DNA of 52,710 nt from an uncultured Muribaculaceae bacterium (lineage in GTDB: Bacteria > Bacteroidota > Bacteroidia > Bacteroidales > Muribaculaceae): the NCBI GenBank assembly GCA_904501735.1, contig CAJGBY010000016.1, positions 1 through 52,710 on the forward strand, read 5' to 3'. A program made the position numbers and the translations under genes. Below the pieces are notes generated by a model. The model saw only the letters and a program-made list of their open reading frames with translations. It did not search any database and had not been told where the DNA came from. Below, piece after piece: positions 9,145 through 17,845 of the stretch. Position 1 is the first letter of the stretch; every line of letters begins with the position of its first letter.

Positions 9145-10132
9145 AGATCTTTGCGCGCGTGCTTTTAGTTTGGCTTTGTGCAGGAGCAGGCATGTAATCC
9201 TCTTCGTCGTCGATGTCGCTACGAGGATGTCGTTTTTTGCCTTCCTTGTAAGCTTTGAGTCGTCGTTGGGTTGCTTTCTCCTCGTTGTGTCGTTGTTCGG
9301 CTTGTTGACGGCGTATTCTCTCGTCGCGACGGTTTTTGAACTTAGCCGGATTCTGCATTGTCATGGAGATGATAGGCTTAGTCATGCGCGTGATAGCGAT
9401 GAAATTTGAGTCGCGTGGAGCAGGATTGAAGAGAATGTCGTTCAGAGACTTACCAATGTTGAAACGACTTTGGTCAACATCGGTATGAATACCATTTACC
9501 TCGCCACAATCGGTGAATTGCCATAGAGTGTAAGGCACATTGTTGGCAAGAATAGGCTCGTTGTCGGAATACTTAGCGATGAACAATTCGTAACCCTCGC
9601 TGAAACTGCGTGCAAGGTAACGATTGAAGAAGTTGGTGCCAGTGTAGATGACAGGTCGCACGCCATAGTGCTGTTCGAGAAGATCGGCAAATAGCATCAC
9701 ACTGTCGGCAACTTGCTTAGCAGTCCAACGGCCTTTGACTTCGATGTCGATGAGAGGTGCAAGGTCTTGTTCGTCCTTGCGACAACGCTCGATGAAGTTT
9801 TTGAATTGGTCGTGAATATAAGAAGTGGCACGCAAGAAGTGGTAGCAGCCTACCTTTAGTCCTGCCTCGCGTGCCTCTCGTATGTTTTGCTCAAATGTGG
9901 GCGATACATAGGTTGCGCCTTCGGTTGCCTTGATGTAAACGAACTGAACATTGTCGTCGTTTGCTACTTTGTTCCAGTCGATGCGTCCTTGATGGTTGGA
10001 AACATCGATACCATGATACAAATCGGGCAAGTAATATTCGCTGTTTTCGGCTTGTGCATAGGCACACAACGACATCAACGATGTGATCGTTGATAGTACG
10101 ATTTTGAATAATGTGTCGCTTGAAATGGGCAT
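9143..10132 (-). CDS. GH25 family lysozyme (muramidase), secreted
   Basis: A glycoside hydrolase family 25 enzyme that cleaves the N-acetylmuramic acid-GlcNAc bond of peptidoglycan. Residues 1-27 are a signal peptide (ending CAYAQA). The catalytic domain, about 38-235, begins with GIDVSNHQGRIDW (Asp43), has YIKATEGATY, CYHFLRAT and the active-site pair LIDIEV (Asp129, Glu131), and ends near LWQFTDCGEVNGI and DVDQSRFN. The last 80 residues are highly charged and likely disordered. The gene starts 9 bases after the metK stop codon, so it may be co-transcribed with metK. Peptidoglycan remodelling or defence against other bacteria are both possible roles. Confidence 0.9.
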   Translation of the reverse strand: MPISSDTLFKIVLSTITSLMSLCAYAQAENSEYYLPDLYHGIDVSNHQGRIDWNKVANDDNVQFVYIKATEGATYVSPTFEQNIREAREAGLKVGCYHFLRATSYIHDQFKNFIERCRKDEQDLAPLIDIEVKGRWTAKQVADSVMLFADLLEQHYGVRPVIYTGTNFFNRYLARSFSEGYELFIAKYSDNEPILANNVPYTLWQFTDCGEVNGIHTDVDQSRFNIGKSLNDILFNPAPRDSNFIAITRMTKPIISMTMQNPAKFKNRRDERIRRQQAEQRHNEEKATQRRLKAYKEGKKRHPRSDIDDEEDYMPAPAQSQTKSTRAKI

Positions 10133-10141
10133 ATTATCCTA

Positions 10142-11434
10142 TTAGATGTTGAATTCCTTCTTGATAGATTCGACGAAATCGAGTTTTTCCCAAGTGAAAA
10201 GTTCTACTTCGATGCTCTTGTTGCCTTCGTAGTTAGACTTGAAGTGCTTAGTGATGGTAACAGGAGTGCGACCCATGTGACCATAAGCAGCAGTTTCTTC
10301 GTAGATAGGCAAACGCAACTTAAGACGCTTTTCGATAGCAGCAGGGCGCATATCGAAGATAGCCTTTAGCTTTTCGGCAATTTCAGAATCCTCCATATCG
10401 ACATGCTTAGTGCCGTAAGTGTTGACATAAAGGCTCACAGGTTGTGCAACACCGATAGCGTAGGCAACTTGAACAAGCATTTCGTCGGCAATACCAGCAG
10501 CAACAGCATTCTTAGCGATGTGACGAGCAGCATAAGCAGCCGAGCGGTCCACCTTAGAAGGGTCCTTACCAGAGAATGCACCACCACCGTGAGCACCCTT
10601 ACCACCGTAAGTGTCGACAATGATCTTGCGACCAGTCAAACCAGTGTCGCCGTGAGGGCCACCGATAACGAATTTTCCAGTAGGGTTGACATGAAGAATT
10701 AGCTTGTCGTCGAATAGCGCGCGAGTGTCGTCGCTAAGCTTAGTCAATACGCGAGGTAGAAGGATAGTTTCCACATCGTGGCGAATGATAGCAAGCATTT
10801 CGTTGTCGGCTTTATTTTGAGCTTCCTTGCTGTCGTCGGCAGGAGCTATGAAATCGTCGTGTTGAGTACTGATTACGATAGTGTGAATGCGTTCAGGCTT
10901 ATTAGTGTCGCCATTGTATTCCACAGTAACTTGGCTCTTAGCATCAGGACGAAGATAAGTCATTACTTCGCCTTCGTTGCGAATAGCTGTAAGTTCGATA
11001 AGAAGAGTGTGAGCAAGCGAAAGTGAGATAGGCATGAACTCAGGAGTTTCGTTAGAAGCATAACCGAACATCATACCTTGGTCGCCAGCACCTTGATCTT
11101 CGGCATTTTCGCGGTCAACACCACGGTTGATGTCTTGAGATTGTTCGTGCAAAGCAGAGAATACACCACAAGCTTCGGCATCAAACTTGTATTCGCTCTT
11201 GTTGTAGCCAATGCGCTTGATAACCTTGCGAGTTACCTCCATAAGGTCGATGTAAGCATTTGATTTTACTTCTCCTGCCACTACCACTTGACCTGTGGTA
11301 ACGAGAGTTTCGCAAGCAACTTTAGAGTTAGGATCGTAAGCCAAAAAGCGGTCGAGAATAGCGTCGCTAATTTGGTCGGCAACTTTGTCAGGGTGTCCTT
11401 CCGACACCGATTCAGATGTGAATAAATAGTTCAT
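10142..11434 (-). CDS. metK: S-adenosylmethionine synthase
   Basis: The enzyme makes S-adenosylmethionine from methionine and ATP in the cytoplasm. The 430-aa product has all family signatures: the N-terminal FTSESVSEGHPDKVADQ, the ATP-binding QDINRGVD region, GPHGDTGLTGRKIIVDTYGG and the P-loop-like GGGAFSGKDPSKVDRSAAY. The ATG at 11434 is chosen because an in-frame TTG three codons earlier is less likely. Upstream lies a long leader of about 150 bases with a SAM-II-like motif and a TATCTTTG promoter, so expression may respond to SAM. The GH25 gene follows 9 bases downstream. Confidence 0.98.
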   Translation of the reverse strand: MNYLFTSESVSEGHPDKVADQISDAILDRFLAYDPNSKVACETLVTTGQVVVAGEVKSNAYIDLMEVTRKVIKRIGYNKSEYKFDAEACGVFSALHEQSQDINRGVDRENAEDQGAGDQGMMFGYASNETPEFMPISLSLAHTLLIELTAIRNEGEVMTYLRPDAKSQVTVEYNGDTNKPERIHTIVISTQHDDFIAPADDSKEAQNKADNEMLAIIRHDVETILLPRVLTKLSDDTRALFDDKLILHVNPTGKFVIGGPHGDTGLTGRKIIVDTYGGKGAHGGGAFSGKDPSKVDRSAAYAARHIAKNAVAAGIADEMLVQVAYAIGVAQPVSLYVNTYGTKHVDMEDSEIAEKLKAIFDMRPAAIEKRLKLRLPIYEETAAYGHMGRTPVTITKHFKSNYEGNKSIEVELFTWEKLDFVESIKKEFNI

Positions 11435-11504
11435 ATTTTCCAAGTGTTTAACGTGGAAAAATGCAGGGCTTTCTACCTCAAAAATGTGTTGGTTGGATTG
11501 TTGT

Positions 11505-11560
11505 AGAACGCAGTTTTAGCATTTTTTTGTGTGGTTGCAAGCAGCCAAATTTTTCCACAT
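11505..11560 (-). promoter_or_regulatory. Candidate SAM-II-like riboswitch in the metK leader
   Basis: Read on the - strand, a TGTGG/CCACA stem (11559-11555 with 11534-11530) closes a loop ending in TTGCAA (11540-11535). It is followed by an A-rich linker and GCTAAA (11520-11515). This order (stem, TTGCAA at the loop's 3' end, A-rich linker, GCTAAA) is that of SAM-II riboswitches, known in Bacteroidota as well as Alphaproteobacteria. The pseudoknot pairing could not be fully traced by eye, and the motif sits about 70 bases from the start codon, so the call is tentative. Confidence 0.5.
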
Positions 11561-11588
11561 AAGTTAATAATAAAATTGAAATCGGGTG

Positions 11589-11619
11589 CAAAGATAGTGC
11601 AATTACAAGGTATATACAA
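11589..11619 (-). promoter_or_regulatory. metK promoter
   Basis: On the - strand a TTG (11619-11617) is followed after 20 bases by TATCTTTG (11596-11589), a perfect -7 box. The start of transcription would be near 11583, giving a leader of about 150 nt. Confidence 0.7.
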
Positions 11620-11638
11620 GTAAAAACATAGTTAAATT

Positions 11639-11670
11639 TTTGTGAGGTATATAAAAAAATGGTATCTTTG
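11639..11670 (+). promoter_or_regulatory. Promoter of the ppiD-like gene
   Basis: TTTG (11639-11642), 20-base spacer, TATCTTTG (11663-11670): a full match to the Bacteroidota housekeeping promoter. Confidence 0.75.
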
Positions 11671-11756
11671 CGTGCTTATATTCCGCATATATTATATATG
11701 TGTGGAGTTTTGTTGGTTTAATTAACGGAAATAAAAACAAAAAATTAAATAATTAA

Positions 11757-13814
11757 ATGGCTGCATTAGAAACAATTAGAAAGAAAGCCGTGCTGTTGAC
11801 AGTAGTCATCGGTTTGGCTCTATTGGCGTTTATCTTGGGTGACTTGCTTAACTCAGGACAAGCTTTTTTTGGCGATGGAACAACTATCGTTAAAGTAGGT
11901 GACGAAAAAATCGACGCTGTTGAATTCCAAAAGCGTTATGAAGAAGTGAGCGCACAATATCAAAATAGTGGTGCTCAAATGCCTGACGGTGCATTGATTC
12001 AAAACAATGTAATCGAAGGTATGATCACAGAAAAATTGCTTAACAAGGAACTTGAAGCAGTGGGTGTGTATGTTACAGACCTTGAATTGACTGAAGCAAT
12101 GACAGGTGCTACAGCAAGCCCAATGATGGTTCAATATGCTCAACAAATGGGCTTCGAATCACCAGCTCAAATGTATGATGTATTGTTCAACCCTGCAAAA
12201 TATGGCTTCACTGCTGATCAAGTAGCAGAAGCTAAGGCTAACTGGTTGCGTCTTGAAAAAGATATGGAAATGATGATCAAGCAATCAAAACTTCAAACTC
12301 TTATGATGGGTGCATTGCAAGCTAACAAGTTGGACACAAAGGCAATGTTTGAAGAAAATGCTGTAACATCAGAAGTAGCTTATGTAAAGGGTAACTTTGC
12401 TGAACTTAACGAAGCAGAACTTGAAGTTACTGATGCTGAATTGAAGGCTAAGTACAACGAAGTTAAGAATATGTTCAAGCTTGATGAAGAATTGAGAACT
12501 GGTGTTGTGATTGCAGTAGATGTAGTTCCATCAACTCAAGACCAAGACGAAGCAAAGGCATTAATCGATACTACAATGACACTTCTTCGTGCTAACGCAG
12601 GTGTAGACGCAGTGCGTAGCTTCAGCGAACTTGTAATCAGCGAAAACAAGACAAGACTAAGCGATATTCGCGATACTCAAATCAAGGAATTCGTAGAAAA
12701 GGCTAAGGTTGGTGAAGTGAGCGAACCTAAGTTTATTTCAAACGAATATACAATTGCTAAGCTTAACGGCAAGGAAATGGCTGTTGACTCAGTGCAAATG
12801 AATGTTGTAACAGTTCAAGGCGACAAGAATGTTCAAGATTCTATCATGGCTGCTCTTAACGGTGGTAAGAACTTTGCTGAAGTAGTAGACGGTAAGGTAG
12901 CACAAGGTCAAGAAAATGTATGGCAAGTACTTATTGGTGCAGCTGACTCAGTAAAGACTAAGGTTCTTAACGCTGACGCTAAGTATTTCGTTCTTACAGC
13001 AAACGACCAAATGGCTTACATCGCTAAGGTGAACAAGAAAGTAGCTCCAAAGCAACTATATGATGTAGCAGTTATCTCTCACAAGGTTCTTCCAAGCGTG
13101 AAGACTATCAACGACCTTCGTGATAACTTGCAAGCATTCATCAACACTAACAACACTCTTGCAGCAGTTGATTCAAACGCTGTAAAGATGGGTTACCAAC
13201 CAATGCCATTCGAACTTACAAGCACAACTCCTCAAATCAACGGTATAGCAAACACTCGCAAGGCTGTTCAATGGGTATTTGGTGCAAGCAAGGGTTCAGT
13301 TTCTCCTATCTTCGATAAGGAAAACAAGGACAAGATGGTAGTTGTAGCTCTAAGAGAAGTTTATGATGAAGGTTACATGCCATTGAACGATGCTAACATC
13401 AAGGAATTCGTTTCAATGCAAGCTCTTAACGATAAGAAGGTAAATGCACTTTACGAAAAGTACAATGGTAAGGCTAACGACTTGGCTGGCTATGCTGAAT
13501 TGATGAACAGCAAGATCGATACAGCTCAAGTAACATTCGGTCAACCATTCGTTGCTGGTATCGGTATGGGCGAAAACAAGTTCGTAGCTGAAGTTTACGG
13601 TGCTAAGGAAGGTGAATTGAGCTCAATGGTTAAGGGTAACTCAGGTGTGTATGTGTTCCAAGTTGTTAAGCACAACCGCAGCGAACGCACTCCAGGTGCT
13701 GAAGTAGAACGCCAATTCAACTCAACTCGTGGTGCTTCTGCAGTAATGCAAAACATCGATGCAATCCTTCGCAAGTCAACAACTGTTGAAAACGAAATGA
13801 TTAAGTTCTTCTAA
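11757..13814 (+). CDS. PpiD/SurA-type periplasmic peptidyl-prolyl isomerase, foldase
   Basis: A membrane-anchored chaperone of 685 aa. A short cytoplasmic N-terminus (MAALETIRKKA) is followed by one transmembrane helix (about 12-30), then a SurA-N-like helical domain (about 40-250, including YEEVSAQYQNSG and VIEGMITEKLLNKELE). A central diverged parvulin-type region and a C-terminal helical part follow. This architecture is that of PpiD, which helps outer-membrane proteins fold in the periplasm. Codon use is strongly biased (Gln almost always CAA, Lys mostly AAG), as in groEL here, suggesting high expression. It has a strong promoter and a terminator of its own. Confidence 0.88.
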   Translation: MAALETIRKKAVLLTVVIGLALLAFILGDLLNSGQAFFGDGTTIVKVGDEKIDAVEFQKRYEEVSAQYQNSGAQMPDGALIQNNVIEGMITEKLLNKELEAVGVYVTDLELTEAMTGATASPMMVQYAQQMGFESPAQMYDVLFNPAKYGFTADQVAEAKANWLRLEKDMEMMIKQSKLQTLMMGALQANKLDTKAMFEENAVTSEVAYVKGNFAELNEAELEVTDAELKAKYNEVKNMFKLDEELRTGVVIAVDVVPSTQDQDEAKALIDTTMTLLRANAGVDAVRSFSELVISENKTRLSDIRDTQIKEFVEKAKVGEVSEPKFISNEYTIAKLNGKEMAVDSVQMNVVTVQGDKNVQDSIMAALNGGKNFAEVVDGKVAQGQENVWQVLIGAADSVKTKVLNADAKYFVLTANDQMAYIAKVNKKVAPKQLYDVAVISHKVLPSVKTINDLRDNLQAFINTNNTLAAVDSNAVKMGYQPMPFELTSTTPQINGIANTRKAVQWVFGASKGSVSPIFDKENKDKMVVVALREVYDEGYMPLNDANIKEFVSMQALNDKKVNALYEKYNGKANDLAGYAELMNSKIDTAQVTFGQPFVAGIGMGENKFVAEVYGAKEGELSSMVKGNSGVYVFQVVKHNRSERTPGAEVERQFNSTRGASAVMQNIDAILRKSTTVENEMIKFF

Positions 13815-13840
13815 TCGAAGACTAAACATATCTCATTACA

Positions 13841-13877
13841 GATAGGCGTGTCGCAAAGCGATACGCCTATTTTTTTT
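13841..13877 (+). terminator. Terminator after the ppiD-like gene
   Basis: Perfect stem ATAGGCGT/ACGCCTAT (13842-13849, 13863-13870) followed by an uninterrupted T run. Confidence 0.9.
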
Positions 13878-13932
13878 GTTGTTTTGATGAGTAAATGGGA
13901 AAAGGAATGTGGGAAAATTCAAAAAAAATGCG

Positions 13933-13940
13933 TATTTTTG
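13933..13940 (+). promoter_or_regulatory. -7 box before sufE
   Basis: TATTTTTG, matching TAnnTTTG, 25 bases upstream of the ATG. Confidence 0.5.
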
Positions 13941-13965
13941 GCAATCAAATTGTAAAATGGGCTAA

Positions 13966-14394
13966 ATGAGTGCTATAAATAACATACAAGACGAAATTAT
14001 TGAGGAATTTTCGGGGTTGAGCGACTGGATGGACAAGTATGCCTATATCATAGAGCTTGGAAATGCAGTAGAACCTCTTGAAGATAAATTTAAGACTCCG
14101 GATAATATAATAGAAGGTTGCCAAAGCCGTGTGTGGCTTGTGGCCGATGAGCAAGATGGAAAGATAGATTTTCGCGCCGATAGCGATGCAATCATCGTAA
14201 AGGGTCTTATTTCATTGCTTATTCGAGTGCTTTCGGGGCATACTCCACAAGAGATATTGGATTGCGACTTGTATTTCTTGAAGGAAATAGGGTTGCAAGA
14301 GCATTTGTCGCCAACGCGTAGCAATGGCTTGCTCGCTATGATAAAGCAAATGCGTGTGTATGCATTTGCCTACAAAGCAAAGTTGGGCAACTAA
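13966..14394 (+). CDS. SufE-family sulfur acceptor for Fe-S cluster assembly
   Basis: A 142-aa SufE protein that accepts persulfide sulfur from a cysteine desulfurase (SufS) and passes it on for iron-sulfur cluster building. The family core is clear: IIEEFSGLSDWMDKYAYIIELG, then IIEGCQSRVWL with the sulfur-carrying Cys52, and the C-terminal SPTRSNGLLAMIKQMRVYA. The length equals that of typical SufE. No other suf gene is in the window. It lies 49 bases before the POT transporter gene, and co-transcription is possible. Confidence 0.93.
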   Translation: MSAINNIQDEIIEEFSGLSDWMDKYAYIIELGNAVEPLEDKFKTPDNIIEGCQSRVWLVADEQDGKIDFRADSDAIIVKGLISLLIRVLSGHTPQEILDCDLYFLKEIGLQEHLSPTRSNGLLAMIKQMRVYAFAYKAKLGN

Positions 14395-14443
14395 GAAAAG
14401 AGAGAAAACAAAACTTTATATTAACTAAATAATACTATTAATT

Positions 14444-15952
14444 ATGTTTAAAAACCATCCTAAAGGTCTTATCCCTGCGGCTCTTGCCAACATGGGTGAA
14501 CGCTTTGGTTATTACATTATGAACGCCGTTCTTGTGCTGTTCTTATGTTCTAAGTTTGGCGTAAGTGAAGAAACAAGTTCATTGATCTATTCATTCTTCT
14601 ATGCAGGTATCTATGTATTGAGTTTGGCAGGCGGTTTCATTGCCGACAAGACTCAAAACTACAAGGGTACAATCATGTCGGGTCTTATCGTAATGGCATT
14701 GGGTTATGTTGCATTGTCAATTCCAATCCTTGCTACAGCTCAAAACTCAACTTGGTTGTTAACTCTTACTTGCGTGGCATTGTTCCTTATCGCATTTGGT
14801 AACGGTTTGTTCAAGGGTAACTTGCAAGCAATCGTAGGTCAAATGTATGACGATCCTAAGTATTCAAGCCAACGCGACTCAGGTTTCCAAATTTTCTATG
14901 TATTCATCAACATCGGTGGTCTTGTGGCTCCATTCGTAGCTCCATTGTTGAGAAGCTGGTGGTTGGAATCACACGCAATGGTTTACAATGCAGGTCTTCC
15001 AGCACTATGTCACCAATTCATGGCTGAAGGTGAAGCAATGGCAAACTTTGCTAACTTGCAAGCTTTGATGGCTGAATGTGGTGGTGATGTAGCTAACATG
15101 CTTGCATCATGCGAAAAGTATCTTCAAATCTTTAACGAAGGTATCCACTATTCATTCATGGCTTCAGTAGCTGCAATGTTCATCTCATTGGTAGTGTTCA
15201 TCTGCACTAAGAAGATGTTCCCAACTCCAGGAAAGAAGGAAGCTGCTGCAACAGTAGAATATACAGCTGAAGAAAAGAAGGCTATGGCTCAAGAAATCAA
15301 GCAACGCATCTATGCACTTCTTGCAGTTCTTGGCGTGGTAATCTTCTTCTGGTTCTCATTCCACCAAAACGGTACATCACTTTCATTGTTTGCACGCGAC
15401 TTCGTTGATACATCAACAATCGCTCCAGAAATCTGGCAAGCAGTTAACCCATTCTTCGTGATCGTGCTTACTCCAGTAGTAATGTGGATTTTCGGTGCAC
15501 TATCGGCTCGTGGTAAGGAAATTTCTACACCAAGAAAGATTGCTATCGGTATGTTCATCGCAGGTCTTGCTTACTTGTTCTTGGCAGTTTATTCATTGTA
15601 TATGGGTTATCCATCAGCTGATGCTTATCGCGCACTTCCAGTAGCAGAACAAGTGAAGGCTGGTGCATGGGTACTTATCGCTCTATACTTCTTCTTGACA
15701 GTTGCTGAGTTGTTCATCTCTCCTCTTGGTTTGTCATTCGTATCTAAGATCGCTCCAAAGCACTTGCAAGGTCTTTGCCAAGGTTTGTGGCTAGGTGCTA
15801 CTGCTGTAGGTAACTTGCTATTGTGGATTGGCCCTCTTATGTACAACGCAATTCCAATCTGGCAATGCTGGACAGTATTCCTTGTAGTATGTCTTGTATC
15901 AATGGGCGTAATGCTTGGAATGGTTAAGTGGCTTGAAAGAGTAGCTAAGTAA
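14444..15952 (+). CDS. POT-family peptide MFS transporter
   Basis: A proton-coupled oligopeptide transporter in the inner membrane, 502 aa with about 14 hydrophobic helices. POT signatures are present: FGYYIMNAVLVLFL near the start, GNGLFKGNLQAIVGQMY, and FQIFYVFINIGGLVAPFVAPL (PTR2 motif region). Later WFSFHQNGTSLSLFARDF resembles the conserved H7 region, and AELFISPLGLSFVSKIAP marks the C-terminal half. Codon bias is that of a highly expressed gene. The substrate is probably di- and tripeptides. Confidence 0.93.
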   Translation: MFKNHPKGLIPAALANMGERFGYYIMNAVLVLFLCSKFGVSEETSSLIYSFFYAGIYVLSLAGGFIADKTQNYKGTIMSGLIVMALGYVALSIPILATAQNSTWLLTLTCVALFLIAFGNGLFKGNLQAIVGQMYDDPKYSSQRDSGFQIFYVFINIGGLVAPFVAPLLRSWWLESHAMVYNAGLPALCHQFMAEGEAMANFANLQALMAECGGDVANMLASCEKYLQIFNEGIHYSFMASVAAMFISLVVFICTKKMFPTPGKKEAAATVEYTAEEKKAMAQEIKQRIYALLAVLGVVIFFWFSFHQNGTSLSLFARDFVDTSTIAPEIWQAVNPFFVIVLTPVVMWIFGALSARGKEISTPRKIAIGMFIAGLAYLFLAVYSLYMGYPSADAYRALPVAEQVKAGAWVLIALYFFLTVAELFISPLGLSFVSKIAPKHLQGLCQGLWLGATAVGNLLLWIGPLMYNAIPIWQCWTVFLVVCLVSMGVMLGMVKWLERVAK

Positions 15953-15978
15953 GAAAAATTCCAATACAAATAATAGAA

Positions 15979-16015
15979 AGAGCGCAACTTGTTGAGGGTT
16001 GCGCTCTTCTTGTTG
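15979..16015 (+). terminator. Terminator after the POT gene
   Basis: Ten-base perfect stem AGAGCGCAAC/GTTGCGCTCT (15979-15988, 15998-16007) followed by TCTTGTTGT. It lies between convergent genes and may act in both directions. Confidence 0.8.
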
Positions 16016-16040
16016 TGATATTGTGTGGAAAAAAAGTTGC

Positions 16041-16535
16041 TTAGAGTAGCTGGATAGCGATGTGAGCGCAAGCTTCGGCATCGGCAAGCGCGTTGTGGTG
16101 ATTGAGAAGGTCATATCCACAATATTCGGCAACGGTGTGTAGTTTGTGGTTGGGCAACATCTTTCCAAGTTTTTGTCGTGAAGCTTTACAGGTGCAATGA
16201 AACTGGAATTGAGGGTAGCTCATATCATAGTACTCAAATACCGATTTCAAGCAGCTCTCATCGAATGGGCTATTGTGTGCTACGAATGGCAGGTCGCCGA
16301 TGAGAGGCTCGATCTGTGCCCATACTTCGGGGAAATAGGGAGCATCGCATGTGTCGGCATCATCGAGTCCATGTATGCTTGTGTTGATGGGGTGATAGTA
16401 GTCGGGGACAGGATGAATGAGGCTGTAGAACTGGTCGCAAATTTCGCCATCTCTCACCACAATAATACCTATGCTGCACACACTTGTGCGATGCGCATTG
16501 GCAGTTTCGAAATCGATAGCTATAAAGTCCTTCAT
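16041..16535 (-). CDS. DEDDh 3'-5' exonuclease (DnaQ-like)
   Basis: A 164-aa stand-alone exonuclease of the DnaQ/RNase T superfamily. All catalytic residues are visible: Asp8 and Glu10 in IAIDFETAN, Asp92 in FVAHNSPFDESCL, and His147 and Asp152 in HHNALADAEA. There is no polymerase or BRCT part, so it is not a PolC or DnaE subunit. Likely a DNA repair or RNA-trimming nuclease in the cytoplasm. Its ATG overlaps the TAA of the phosphoesterase gene upstream by one base, which suggests translational coupling. Confidence 0.88.
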   Translation of the reverse strand: MKDFIAIDFETANAHRTSVCSIGIIVVRDGEICDQFYSLIHPVPDYYHPINTSIHGLDDADTCDAPYFPEVWAQIEPLIGDLPFVAHNSPFDESCLKSVFEYYDMSYPQFQFHCTCKASRQKLGKMLPNHKLHTVAEYCGYDLLNHHNALADAEACAHIAIQLL

Positions 16536-17800
16536 TACTTGCGCTTTTTTGCTTTTACGATGACATTGTCGAATGCGTTACCGTTGCGGTCGTATGCAGT
16601 GAGCGCAATGTGGTCGCTGTTGACTTTGAATAGGATACCACTTACTGTTCTTGAGCCTTCACTCCAGCGAGTTTTGATGATGTCTTTGTTCAAAGTCCAT
16701 TCTTTGAGCTCTTGTCCACGCTCGTTGTCGCTCGAAGTAGTTTGAATATACACTGTACCCGAGTTACCGTCGGTTTCTACGCCATTATATAGCGCATTTG
16801 TGCGTGCGTAGACATGGTTGTTGCCACTGATAGCAAGGTCGACACCACATTCGTCGAATAGTTTTTGCCAACGATTGTAGTGTGAAGTCTTGCCATTGGT
16901 GCCATAGAACCATTGATAGTGTTCCATCACTACCACATATTGTTTCTTGTTGCGTTTGATGACCTTTTTAACCCATTTTTGAGCAGCAGCAAGTCCTTCG
17001 TCGGTGTGCATAGCTTCGTTGTTGAGCATGATGAATAGCACATCGCCATAGGTGAAGTGATAGCACACACCTTCTTGAGTGTCGTAACCATTGAGAGGGT
17101 TGTTGTTGGCATTGCGGAAGAATTCGCTACTATTTCGCTTGTTGGTGCGGTCCATATTGTCGTGGTTGCCGTTTACGCCCGCCCAAAGGTGATTCTTGAA
17201 GTGGTCGTTGGTGTATAGGTCGCGCCAAAACGAGTAGCTACCACCCCAAGCAATGATGTCGCCCACATGAAGGATAGCATCGAGGTGAGTGCCATTCTTG
17301 GCTTCGAGGGTGTCGAGCATAGCCATAGCAGATTTGACACGCTTAGGCAGAGGGGTGTAGGCGTGGAAGTCGGAGATTATGGCAGCCGACCATTCGCCAC
17401 TTTCGGGAGCAGTGTGGAAATAGCGAGTTTCGCCGTCTTTGAGGTTGTCGCCTATGCGATACATGTATCGAGTGCCAGGTTTAAGGTTCTTTAGCTCGGT
17501 AGTGTTGCGAATGAAGCGTGCTTTCTCGTGAATGTTTTCGCCTTGAGGAGTCTTAGAGTACATGCTATCGTAGGCAGTACAAAGTTCCTGTTGTGGAGTA
17601 GCTTTTTTGGCTCTTGCCCAATGGATGTCGCTACATTCGGTGTATAAGCAGTGAGTTGCTTCACCGTCGATGTCGGAATGCCAATTAAGACGAACACTTT
17701 TTGATGCATTTTCGCCAGGGTTGGCAATAACTGTATACACATTGCTTGCCCAAGCCGAAAGACTTAGAGCCGATGCTAATATTAGAGCTGAGATTCTCAT
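16535..17800 (-). CDS. Secreted metallophosphoesterase, copy 1 (GNNH variant)
   Basis: A 421-aa secreted phosphoesterase with signal peptide (1-18). An N-terminal fibronectin-like domain typical of purple acid phosphatases (about 20-130) is followed by a calcineurin-type catalytic domain. Metal-site motifs are SDFH (Asp144, His146), HVGD (Asp181), GNHD (Asn212, His213), MEHY (His294) and a final motif GNNH at 326-329. In the usual GHxH motif the first His is a metal ligand; here it is Asn327, so this copy may have changed or lost activity. The next gene upstream is a close paralogue that keeps the His. It overlaps the exonuclease gene by one base. Confidence 0.88.
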   Translation of the reverse strand: MRISALILASALSLSAWASNVYTVIANPGENASKSVRLNWHSDIDGEATHCLYTECSDIHWARAKKATPQQELCTAYDSMYSKTPQGENIHEKARFIRNTTELKNLKPGTRYMYRIGDNLKDGETRYFHTAPESGEWSAAIISDFHAYTPLPKRVKSAMAMLDTLEAKNGTHLDAILHVGDIIAWGGSYSFWRDLYTNDHFKNHLWAGVNGNHDNMDRTNKRNSSEFFRNANNNPLNGYDTQEGVCYHFTYGDVLFIMLNNEAMHTDEGLAAAQKWVKKVIKRNKKQYVVVMEHYQWFYGTNGKTSHYNRWQKLFDECGVDLAISGNNHVYARTNALYNGVETDGNSGTVYIQTTSSDNERGQELKEWTLNKDIIKTRWSEGSRTVSGILFKVNSDHIALTAYDRNGNAFDNVIVKAKKRK

Positions 17801-17845
17801 AGTGGTTGTAGTTTTGTTAGTGAAAAATGGGGTTTAAAATAAATG

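Larger units (their letters stand above)
11435..11756. other. Divergent intergenic region metK / ppiD-like
   Basis: This gene-free stretch of about 320 bases holds two divergent promoters, the long 5' leader of metK with a SAM-II-like motif, and an AT-rich + strand leader of about 80 bases before the PpiD-like gene. No small gene was seen. Confidence 0.8.
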
